Source: Candidatus Parvarchaeota archaeon (GTDB lineage: Archaea > Nanobdellota > Nanobdellia > Parvarchaeales > Parvarchaeaceae). Taken from it: a stretch of 6,258 nt of DNA. The stretch's first letter is position 1; every line of letters begins with the position of its first letter. The notes beneath the pieces were generated by a model. That model saw only the letters and a list, made by a program, of their open reading frames with translations. It made no database searches and had not been told where the DNA came from. The stretch is from the NCBI GenBank assembly GCA_023380435.1, contig JAMCRB010000030.1:4373-10630 (forward strand), read 5' to 3'. The position numbers and the translations under genes are program-made. Of the stretch, positions 1-4,136 are shown piece by piece.

Positions 1-10
1 AATTTGTTTT

Positions 11-35
11 TGGGCTTCGGCCCATTGATTTTTTT
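11..35 (+). terminator. Hairpin plus T-tract terminator of an upstream gene
   Basis: A perfect 5-bp stem (TGGGC at 11-15 with GCCCA at 20-24) closes a TTCG loop in the C(UUCG)G context, an exceptionally stable tetraloop. It is followed by TTGA and a run of seven T (29-35). The T-tract lies only on the + strand 3' side, so it would end a + strand transcript coming from left of the window. The stem is short, and archaeal termination depends mainly on the T-tract, so the assignment is likely but not certain. Confidence 0.55.
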
Positions 36-46
36 ATAGAATGGCC

Positions 47-55
47 TTATAAAAA
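47..55 (+). promoter_or_regulatory. TATA box for the P-loop kinase-like gene
   Basis: TTATAAAAA at 47-55 is a good archaeal TATA element. A start of transcription about 26 nt downstream of its centre falls near 77-80, leaving a leader of only about 7-10 nt before the ATG at 87. This supports the chosen start and implies a very short leader. Confidence 0.5.
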
Positions 56-86
56 CATTTTTATGCACCTGCTGCGATTATAGGAG

Positions 87-680
87 ATGTCTGGGAAAGC
101 AATCGTTGTTGGGCTTACGGCGCTCCCGAGCGGAGGGAAAGATTACACGGCCGATATATTAGTCAAGAAATATCATTTTTATAAAGTGTCGCCAGGTGAA
201 GTTATAAGAGAGAAGATTAGAGATATGGGCATAAAATCGTTCGACCGTAAAGCGCAGCAGGACCTTCAGGATAAACTCAGAAAAAAATACGGAAAATATT
301 ACGTGATGGAGCTGTGCTACCAGAAAATCAGGAAAAGCGGCAAAAAAAGGATAGTAATACCGGGCATCAGATTTCCTTTTGACATAAGCTTCTACAAGAA
401 AAAATATGACGGCAGGTTCATAAACATCTATATAGACGCTCCCGTGAAAATAAGGTACCGGAGGGCTGTGAAACGGCAAAGAGAAGATGCTCCGAAGAGC
501 TACGCCCAGTTCCTCAAGGAGGACGAACGCGAGAGAATGATGTTCAAGCTTGAAAAGACCAAGGATCTGTCTGATATCCGCATAAATAACAGCGTGGATA
601 ACTCAAACGACCTTAAAAAAGATATAGAGGTTGTTATGAGCTACTTGTTATCGAATACTGCATCTTCTATCTCCAGATAG
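87..680 (+). CDS. P-loop NMP-kinase-like protein (UPF0200 / dNMP-kinase-like)
   Basis: A 197-residue soluble P-loop NTPase of the nucleoside-monophosphate-kinase type. Visible features: beta-1 IVVGL (6-10); a phosphate-binding loop ALPSGGKD (12-19); a segment QDKLRKKYGK (61-70) typical of archaeal UPF0200 proteins; a strand ending in PGIR (92-95), where UPF0200 members usually have DGIR; and an Arg-rich LID-like region with REDAPKSY and EDERE (132-149). The P-loop is unusual: the Ser/Thr after the lysine is Asp and the first Gly is Ala. GKD loops are known from phage-type dNMP kinases and animal phosphomevalonate kinase, so the site may still be active. The start ATG follows GGAG with no spacer, and an in-frame stop lies just upstream at 81-83. 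The 3' end overlaps the convergent dph6. Family-level kinase fold is fairly sure; the substrate is unknown. Automatic labels such as dephospho-CoA kinase would be over-specific. Confidence 0.8.
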   Translation: MSGKAIVVGLTALPSGGKDYTADILVKKYHFYKVSPGEVIREKIRDMGIKSFDRKAQQDLQDKLRKKYGKYYVMELCYQKIRKSGKKRIVIPGIRFPFDISFYKKKYDGRFINIYIDAPVKIRYRRAVKRQREDAPKSYAQFLKEDERERMMFKLEKTKDLSDIRINNSVDNSNDLKKDIEVVMSYLLSNTASSISR

Positions 681-1321
681 TGTTTGCTGCCCTCGCTGAT
701 TTTCCTTGATTTCACTATTTTTATGCTTCCTTTGAAGCTTGGACCGTCGAGAACTGCTGTTTCGGCTTCCCCGCCCTCGAATCCCAGATGGAACCGGTAC
801 TTCCTGCTCAAATCCGATAGCTCCGCTAGGCTTTCCCTGGTTATCTCTCTCCCAAGCCACTCTTCTCCAAGGCCGTCTGCGGATACGGATATTATCACGG
901 CCTTGAAGCCTTGGGATATAAAATCGCTTAGGTATCTACTTACGTCTACGTGCCAAAGAGGGGTTATTGAGGCAAGCCCGGCTGATTCGAGTATGGCGGA
1001 TATCCTGCTCCGCTGGTACTCGCTCGCGATGGCTCCGCTCACCACTCCCTCTAGCTGATACTTATCCCTCATCTTGAGTATGAAATCTTTCAGGTCAGAC
1101 AGCTCTTCCTCCTTCCTGCCCTCTGTGGAAAAGACCTCGAGCGGCAGATTCAGCGCTCTGGCCTGAAGATGCAGAAGCTTCGACCCCACGGTATGGAACA
1201 TGTATGAATCTTTGTTCCCTGAATTCGCATTGATTAGGCAGACGGGTTTATTCTCCTTAGAAGCAAGGTATAGCGAGTATGTCGAATCCTTGCCTCCGGT
1301 AAAAAGTGCTCCTATTCTCAT
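641..1321 (-). CDS. dph6: Diphthine-ammonia ligase (Dph6, ATP-PPase family)
   Basis: Catalyses the ATP-dependent amidation of diphthine to diphthamide on translation elongation factor 2, the last step of the pathway; cytoplasmic. From Met1 at 1321 the protein has 226 residues, the usual archaeal length. The PP-loop TGGKDS is at residues 8-13, SGAIASEYQRSR at 95-106, PLW at 121-123, GLGEEWLGR at 150-158, and the family hallmark EGGEAET followed by VLDGP at 182-193. An ATG seven codons upstream (1342) is in frame, but I reject it. Family members begin close to MRIGALFTGGKDS, and a TATA-like element at 1344-1351 sits about 26 nt upstream of 1321, which would make the mRNA leaderless and the upstream ATG untranscribed. 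The last 40 bp overlap the convergent kinase-like gene. The EF-2 substrate is encoded about 2.8 kb away. Confidence 0.93.
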   Translation of the reverse strand: MRIGALFTGGKDSTYSLYLASKENKPVCLINANSGNKDSYMFHTVGSKLLHLQARALNLPLEVFSTEGRKEEELSDLKDFILKMRDKYQLEGVVSGAIASEYQRSRISAILESAGLASITPLWHVDVSRYLSDFISQGFKAVIISVSADGLGEEWLGREITRESLAELSDLSRKYRFHLGFEGGEAETAVLDGPSFKGSIKIVKSRKISEGSKHYLEIEDAVFDNK

Positions 1322-1343
1322 TTTATAACTATCATATGACACA

Positions 1344-1359
1344 ATTTAAAATTATTAAT
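1344..1359. promoter_or_regulatory. Shared AT-rich core of divergent promoters (dph6 / bPH2 operon)
   Basis: The only 60 bp between the two divergent start codons contain one AT-rich block with a palindromic TTTAAA (1345-1350). Read on the minus strand, TTTTAAAT is centred about 26 nt from the dph6 ATG at 1321. Read on the + strand, TTTAAAATTA is centred about 33 nt from the ATG at 1382. No Shine-Dalgarno precedes either ATG, so both messages would be leaderless or nearly so. One element may serve both directions, or two overlapping ones may. Confidence 0.5.
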
Positions 1360-1381
1360 CCACTGATTTCCATAGATTATC

Positions 1382-1948
1382 ATGGAGAACTACATGCTGG
1401 AGGACGAAAAGGCTACTATCTCCATAAAGCCTTCAATCCTTGGGGAACACAGCTTTTGGCTGGGGGTCTCATTGTTGATTCTTTCAGTCGTTGTTTTTGT
1501 ATTGATGAGTCTACTGTTTCCGAAGTATGACCTGTCCTTTTCCACACTTTTATCATATGTCGGAGTTAATGGGAGTTTCCTTCTGGGTGATCTGCCGTTC
1601 ATATCCACTATACTTGAGATAATAGCCGTGCTTTACATAATATACGCCGAATTTACTGTTTATTTCAAGCATTACATGGTCACGAACTACAGGGTAATAC
1701 TCAGGAAGGGAATAATAGCAAAAGATACGAACATAATACTACCCGCAAAGATAAGCGACGTATCGGTCGACATAAATATAATAGAGAGAATCTTAAAACT
1801 TGGAAAGATAGTGATAAGGCCTGAAGAGACTTCACGGCCGAAGATAACGCTTTTCGGAGTCAGAGACCCGTATAAATTTCAGGAAGCCGTGCTTAAGCTG
1901 ATAGACCAGAAGACATACCAAAAATCTGATGGAACAAATAAAGCTTGA
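1382..1948 (+). CDS. Membrane-anchored bPH2 (YdbS-like, PF03703) domain protein
   Basis: 188 residues. A short N-terminal acidic segment leads into two membrane helices (about 26-46 and 73-95), followed by a cytoplasmic bacterial-type PH domain (about 97-175). The diagnostic pattern is visible: YMVTNYRVILRKGIIAKDT (98-116), then the ISDVSVDINIIERILKLGKI strand-helix-strand (124-143), then ITLFGVRDPYKFQEAVLKLI (155-174). This matches the bPH2 signature of a TNxR(V/L)I strand, an RKG(I/L)(I/L) turn, an (I/L)xDV strand and a terminal V.(D/N)P helix. The molecular role of such proteins is mostly unknown; some are linked to membrane or stress functions. It has no Shine-Dalgarno and probably a leader under 10 nt. 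Its last 20 bp overlap the next gene in another frame, so the two are very likely co-transcribed. Confidence 0.8.
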   Translation: MENYMLEDEKATISIKPSILGEHSFWLGVSLLILSVVVFVLMSLLFPKYDLSFSTLLSYVGVNGSFLLGDLPFISTILEIIAVLYIIYAEFTVYFKHYMVTNYRVILRKGIIAKDTNIILPAKISDVSVDINIIERILKLGKIVIRPEETSRPKITLFGVRDPYKFQEAVLKLIDQKTYQKSDGTNKA

Positions 1949-2531
1949 AAATTCACTCGGATTCTTTCTGTCGTCAATAGCGACGCTGGGCATAGGAGTG
2001 ATGCTGCTAGAGATGACGAAGTCAACGCTTATTTCTCTGTATCCCTTCTCATTTATACTCGTGTTTTTCCTTTCCGGACTCGGAGTCAGAAGTATAGCAT
2101 GGAGAAGGTCATACAAAGATCATGAAGGCTTATGGTACCTGGTATCTTTTATTGCCGTGCCGGTATTTGGCGTCGTTTTATTGATACTATTCTTCCTTTT
2201 CGCTTCACAGCAGCTTATTCTATTCTCTCCAAGTCATTACTCGGGTACCACACTACTTATCTATGTGGCAGCCGTTTGGACCGTTTACTCTCTGATAGAA
2301 TTCAAAAACCTTTTTACCTCTTTCAGCGGAATCTTCAAAAAGCTTATAGGAATACAGCTAGCGGCGATAATTTTCATGGATGCTTCCCTAATCGCTATAG
2401 GAAGTATTTCCAGTTACGTGCTGCCCCTGGCTTTTTTCCTGCTTGCCGTATCGACTGCGGTAATCGGGCTCTCATTTCTTAAAGCGGAAGCGCCTAAAAA
2501 TAGCATAAAAGAAAGAAAACTTGTCCAGTAA
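1929..2531 (+). CDS. Unrecognised six-helix membrane protein
   Basis: 200 residues that I cannot assign to a family. Hydrophobic segments that fit membrane helices lie at about 10-28, 33-55, 68-93, 107-124, 137-158 and 162-184. The longest hydrophilic loops are short: WRRSYKDHEG (58-67), positively charged and probably cytoplasmic, and the 125-136 region. A lone acidic residue, Asp151, lies inside helix 5. The C-terminal tail (185-200) is Lys-rich and probably cytoplasmic. There is no signal peptide and no soluble domain. The ATG at 1929 lies inside the 3' end of the bPH2 gene (20-bp overlap, +1 frame) without a clear Shine-Dalgarno, suggesting translational coupling and a partnership with that protein. 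The six-helix layout recalls YIP1-type proteins, but no motif supports that name. Confidence 0.75.
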   Translation: MEQIKLENSLGFFLSSIATLGIGVMLLEMTKSTLISLYPFSFILVFFLSGLGVRSIAWRRSYKDHEGLWYLVSFIAVPVFGVVLLILFFLFASQQLILFSPSHYSGTTLLIYVAAVWTVYSLIEFKNLFTSFSGIFKKLIGIQLAAIIFMDASLIAIGSISSYVLPLAFFLLAVSTAVIGLSFLKAEAPKNSIKERKLVQ

Positions 2532-2598
2532 CATAGAAACGATACTAAGGACTAGCCAGAATGTGATCACGCGCCCAGATTATCGGTGCTTGTCTTAC

Positions 2599-2883
2599 TT
2601 ATAAGAAAAGGCCTAAACCAAACAATACAACGGCTACCACGAACAGCAACACTTCGCCTATAAAGAGATAAAGCGCCATACTCGACAAGTATTTGTCCTT
2701 GTCTTTTTCCACGAAGTAAATTATTAAATCACCAAGCCAGCCTAATATAAAAAGAACTCCAAAGACCCTGTCCTTGTCATTTTTGCTGACCAGGGAATAT
2801 ATCAAAGCAATAAACTGCCCTATACCTATAAGACCAAGTAAAATCCATGCTGCACTTGCTTTTTTGCTTGTATCCCAAACCAT
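2599..2883 (-). CDS. Small three-helix membrane protein (DUF4870/Tic20-like pattern), short paralogue
   Basis: 94 residues: a polar N-terminus MVWDTSKKAS, then helices at about 13-31, 39-57 and 69-93, joined by charged loops SKNDKDR (33-39) and EKDKDKY (59-65). Helix, KKD-type loop, helix and LFIGE in the last helix resemble small DUF4870/Tic20-like membrane proteins; I judge this by pattern only. It matches the first 94 residues of the gene at 2987-3646 at 78 positions (about 83%), so the pair is a tandem duplication. This copy stops exactly where the other continues into an exported domain, and the downstream DNA shows no remnant of that domain. The ATG has no Shine-Dalgarno, and a TATA box lies about 26 nt upstream, so the message is probably leaderless. 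Positive charge at the N-terminus suggests N-in, C-out. Confidence 0.8.
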   Translation of the reverse strand: MVWDTSKKASAAWILLGLIGIGQFIALIYSLVSKNDKDRVFGVLFILGWLGDLIIYFVEKDKDKYLSSMALYLFIGEVLLFVVAVVLFGLGLFL

Positions 2884-2912
2884 GTTAATATACAGTTTTT
2901 ATAGTATATATA
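2873..2912 (-). repeat. Duplicated promoter/start region, copy 1
   Basis: These 40 nt, spanning codons 1-4 and the upstream promoter of the short paralogue, match 3636-3675 with a single mismatch (position 2903 A versus 3666 G). The minus-strand TATA element lies at 2905-2914, about 26 nt from the ATG at 2883. Homology with the other copy stops just past the TATA box. Confidence 0.85.
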
Positions 2913-2914
2913 AG
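2905..2914 (-). promoter_or_regulatory. TATA box of the short three-helix paralogue
   Basis: On the minus strand this reads CTTATATATA and is centred about 26 nt upstream of the ATG at 2883, the spacing expected if transcription starts at the A of the ATG. A second AT-rich element (TATAAAAA on the minus strand, 2896-2903) is too close to the ATG to act as the TATA box for this start. Confidence 0.55.
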
Positions 2915-2986
2915 TATTAGATTTAGAAGAACTGCAGCGAATGGTTGCTTAAAATCAATGTAAAAATATACAGAACTTAAGGCTGT

Positions 2987-3646
2987 TTAACTACTTATCC
3001 CGTATACTGTTCCAGTAGCTCTACCTGTCTGTGCACCCTGGCTGTTTGTGTATTCATAATTCACAGTTACGGACGCACTGTAGGGCACACCACTAGTCCT
3101 ACAAGCATCGTTAAACACGACCTTTACCACAGATCCACTTTTAACATAAGTACCTGACGGATTAATGTTAGAATAACCTCCAGTTGACGAGGCTAGCCCA
3201 GTCGCCGAGGTTATAGAAGGATTAGTTATTTCTACAGGTGCCCCGCCCGGTGTACTAACAACCGTAAATACTATTTCCAAACCATTGGCTGTGCAGTTGG
3301 ATGAAGTTGCGAGGAAAGGAGCAAATCCAGTCGCTCCACTACCAATAGATGAGATGATAGGCGGGGTGAAAAGACCGAGCGAAAAAATGAGGACAGATAC
3401 GACTAAAATAACTATCTCTCCTATGAATAGATAGAGCGCCATGCTTGACAGGTATTTATCCCTGTCTTTTTCCACGAAATAAATTATTAAATCTCCAAGC
3501 AAACCCAGTATAAAAAGAACTCCAAAGAATCGGTCTTTATCCTTTTTGCTGACCAGGGAATATATCAAAGCGATAAGCTGGCCTATGCCGATTAATCCCA
3601 ATAATATCCATATCTTACTGGCTTTTTTGCTCGTGTCCCAAACCAT
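2987..3646 (-). CDS. Three-helix membrane module fused to an extracytoplasmic pilin-like beta domain
   Basis: 219 residues in two parts. Residues 1-93 are the same three-helix module as the 94-residue neighbour (about 83% identity), with loops SKKDKDR and EKDRDKY. From residue 94 (TPP) onward comes a Ser/Thr/Gly-rich segment of about 125 residues, rich in alternating beta-strand patterns: LEIVFTVVS (123-131), VVKVVF (173-178) and YSASVTVNYEY (189-199). It has two cysteines (118 and 182) that could form a disulfide and an NCT glycosylation sequon at 117-119. Three helices with a basic N-terminus place this domain outside the cell. The terminal pattern of a Cys, a GxPYSASVTV strand, a TNSQG turn and a TGTVYG strand resembles C-terminal domains of archaeal pilin-like proteins, but there is no class III signal peptide. 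Probably leaderless: TATA about 27 nt upstream, no Shine-Dalgarno. Only weak T-runs follow the stop. Function unknown. Confidence 0.8.
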   Translation of the reverse strand: MVWDTSKKASKIWILLGLIGIGQLIALIYSLVSKKDKDRFFGVLFILGLLGDLIIYFVEKDRDKYLSSMALYLFIGEIVILVVSVLIFSLGLFTPPIISSIGSGATGFAPFLATSSNCTANGLEIVFTVVSTPGGAPVEITNPSITSATGLASSTGGYSNINPSGTYVKSGSVVKVVFNDACRTSGVPYSASVTVNYEYTNSQGAQTGRATGTVYGISS

Positions 3647-3675
3647 GTTAATATACAGTTTTTATGGTATATATA
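3636..3675 (-). repeat. Duplicated promoter/start region, copy 2
   Basis: Partner of 2873-2912: 39 of 40 nt identical, offset 763 bp. It covers the first codons, the 5' flank and the TATA element of the long paralogue. Identity ends a few bases before the 3' end of the tRNA gene. Confidence 0.85.
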
Positions 3676-3678
3676 TAT
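3669..3678 (-). promoter_or_regulatory. TATA box of the long paralogue
   Basis: An alternating TA run (3669-3678), centred about 27 nt upstream of the ATG at 3646, fits a leaderless promoter. It begins only 4 nt after the 3' end (discriminator base) of the upstream tRNA-Leu gene on the same strand, so tRNA 3' end formation and initiation of this gene are nearly adjacent. Confidence 0.55.
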
Positions 3679-3682
3679 TCGA

Positions 3683-3767
3683 TGCAGAAGGGGGGATTTG
3701 AACCCCCGAAGGCCTAAGCCACTGGCCCCTGAAGCCAGCACGTTTAACCGGGCTTCGCTACCTCTGC
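3683..3767 (-). tRNA. tRNA-Leu (anticodon CAG)
   Basis: The minus strand folds as a class II tRNA. Acceptor GCAGAGG/CTTCTGC (one G-U pair); D-stem GCG/CGT with a GG-containing D-loop; anticodon stem CTGGC/GCCAG around loop TTCAGGG, giving anticodon CAG for CUG leucine codons; a long variable arm with a GGC-TTAG-GCC hairpin; T-arm GGGGG-TTCAAAT-CCCCC. The discriminator base is A, as expected for leucine. CCA is not encoded and must be added after transcription. No intron is seen. Length is 85 nt with the discriminator. The long variable arm and A73 exclude most other identities. Confidence 0.96.
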
Positions 3768-3792
3768 TTTTACAATATTACTATGCTCTTTA

Positions 3793-3803
3793 CAATAAAA
3801 AGC
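3793..3803 (-). promoter_or_regulatory. Possible TATA element of tRNA-Leu
   Basis: Minus-strand GCTTTTTATTG is centred about 30 nt upstream of the tRNA 5' end at 3767, roughly where an archaeal tRNA promoter is expected. The match to a TATA consensus is moderate and the local DNA is AT-rich anyway. Confidence 0.35.
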
Positions 3804-3844
3804 AATCGATTTACTTACTAACTTCAAAAAAGGAATCAGTGAAA

Positions 3845-3852
3845 TTATTTAA
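3845..3852 (+). promoter_or_regulatory. TATA box of a putative small transcription unit
   Basis: TTATTTAA at 3845-3852 is centred about 26 nt upstream of an ATG at 3875, the same geometry as the leaderless promoters of the protein genes in this window. It points rightward, away from the tRNA and towards hairpins and T-tracts that have no other assigned gene. Confidence 0.45.
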
Positions 3853-3874
3853 GTGATGAGTGTATTCTATAAGC

Positions 3875-3913
3875 ATGGCAAAAAAATCATCAAAGAAGAA
3901 AAAGAGGAAGTAA
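3875..3913 (+). CDS. Candidate 12-residue Lys/Arg-rich micropeptide
   Basis: ATG at 3875 opens a 12-codon frame, MAKKSSKKKKRK, ending in TAA at 3911-3913. Nine of twelve residues are basic. The ATG sits at the predicted transcription start, so it would be translated leaderlessly. Against it: the length is tiny, A-rich DNA makes Lys codons by chance, and an overlapping frame (3856-3933) reads 25 codons. If real, such a peptide would be expected to bind nucleic acid or acidic surfaces, but that is speculation. Confidence 0.25.
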   Translation: MAKKSSKKKKRK

Positions 3914-3919
3914 TCTTTG

Positions 3920-3947
3920 CAGATCGGGATTGAAAAATCCTGATTTG
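3920..3947 (+). other. 12-bp hairpin with GAAA (GNRA) tetraloop
   Basis: Positions 3920-3931 pair with 3936-3947 over 12 consecutive positions, ten Watson-Crick and two G-U pairs on the + strand RNA, closing a GAAA loop (3932-3935). G-U pairs become A-C mismatches on the other strand, so the structure is better as a + strand RNA. It lies just after the 12-codon frame and is not followed by a long T-tract, so it looks like an RNA structure and not a terminator. Confidence 0.6.
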
Positions 3948-3962
3948 TTTGGACGCTTCTTC

Positions 3963-3988
3963 TATCAGAGCTCGCATGAGCACTGATA
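3963..3988 (+). other. Second hairpin (6 + 4 bp with one A-A mismatch)
   Basis: TATCAG (3963-3968) pairs with CTGATA (3983-3988), and GCTC (3970-3973) with GAGC (3978-3981), separated by one A-A mismatch and closed by a GCAT loop. All pairs are Watson-Crick, so either strand could form it. Its 3' arm shares three bases with the third hairpin that precedes the T-tracts. Confidence 0.55.
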
Positions 3989-4003
3989 ATCAACATCAAT
4001 TGA

Positions 4004-4031
4004 GATTATTTTTTTATTTTTTCTCTTTTTT
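4004..4031 (+). terminator. T-tract terminator of the small transcription unit
   Basis: Three T-runs (4009-4015, 4017-4022, 4026-4031) follow the 3' arm of a 6-bp hairpin. T-runs of this kind are the main intrinsic termination signal in archaea. Since no protein gene ends upstream on the + strand after 2531, the terminator argues for a separate short transcript. It also insulates the EF-2 promoter. Confidence 0.5.
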
Positions 4032-4089
4032 AGGTTCATTTTTATCTATACTGCATGCTTAAATCCGCTCTATTTCCAAAAATAAGAAG

Positions 4090-4098
4090 ATATAAATA
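4090..4098 (+). promoter_or_regulatory. TATA box of the EF-2 gene
   Basis: ATATAAATA, preceded by a purine-rich BRE-like AATAAGAAG (4081-4089), is the strongest promoter in the window, as fits a highly expressed gene. Transcription would begin near 4118-4122, giving a leader of about 15-20 nt that holds the Shine-Dalgarno. A tandem CTTTAGA (4106-4112, 4113-4119) lies just before that point. Confidence 0.7.
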
Positions 4099-4125
4099 CG
4101 ATAAACTTTAGACTTTAGAATTACT

Positions 4126-4130
4126 GAGGT
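4126..4130 (+). promoter_or_regulatory. Shine-Dalgarno of the EF-2 gene
   Basis: GAGGT lies 6 nt before the ATG at 4137, standard spacing. It fixes the EF-2 start. Apart from the abutting GGAG of the kinase-like gene, it is the only clear ribosome-binding site in the window. Confidence 0.75.
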
Positions 4131-4136
4131 TTTAAA

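Larger units (their letters stand above)
3875..4031 (+). ncRNA. Putative structured small RNA / micropeptide transcript
   Basis: This stretch between tRNA-Leu and EF-2 has no conventional gene but has the parts of a transcription unit on the + strand: a TATA box about 26 nt before 3875, two strong hairpins (3920-3947 and 3963-3988), a third overlapping 6-bp hairpin (ATAATC 3986-3991 with GATTAT 4004-4009), and then T-tracts at 4009-4015, 4017-4022 and 4026-4031. A transcript would be about 140-157 nt. The third hairpin shares bases with the second, so the two exclude one another, as in a terminator/antiterminator arrangement. It does not resemble the SRP, RNase P or 5S RNAs that I know. The transcript is inferred from DNA signals only. 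Confidence 0.4.

Noticed and set aside
684..1058. Long + strand reading frame opposite dph6
   Set aside because: Antisense shadow of a well-supported gene; composition and sequence show no independent protein features.
1322..1342. Upstream in-frame ATG extending Dph6 by seven residues
   Set aside because: The PP-loop family starts close to the GGKDS motif, and the probable TATA element leaves this ATG outside the transcript.
2563..2570. Palindrome GTGATCAC between convergent genes
   Set aside because: Eight bases only, between two gene ends, with no T-tract or nearby promoter; expected by chance.
3684..3767. tRNA-Ser as an alternative identity for the long-variable-arm tRNA
   Set aside because: The anticodon loop TTCAGGG gives CAG, a leucine anticodon, and the discriminator is A, as in leucine tRNAs.
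3853..3859. GTGATGA, a perfect match to the C box of archaeal C/D guide RNAs
   Set aside because: No CTGA D' or D box follows at the usual 10-25 or 45-60 nt spacing; the nearest CTGA lies about 90 nt away inside a stem.
3811..3999. 62-codon minus-strand reading frame with a run of phenylalanines
   Set aside because: It is the reverse of the Lys-rich/hairpin region; the Phe run comes from the A-rich + strand. It overlaps the tRNA upstream region, has no promoter and no family pattern.
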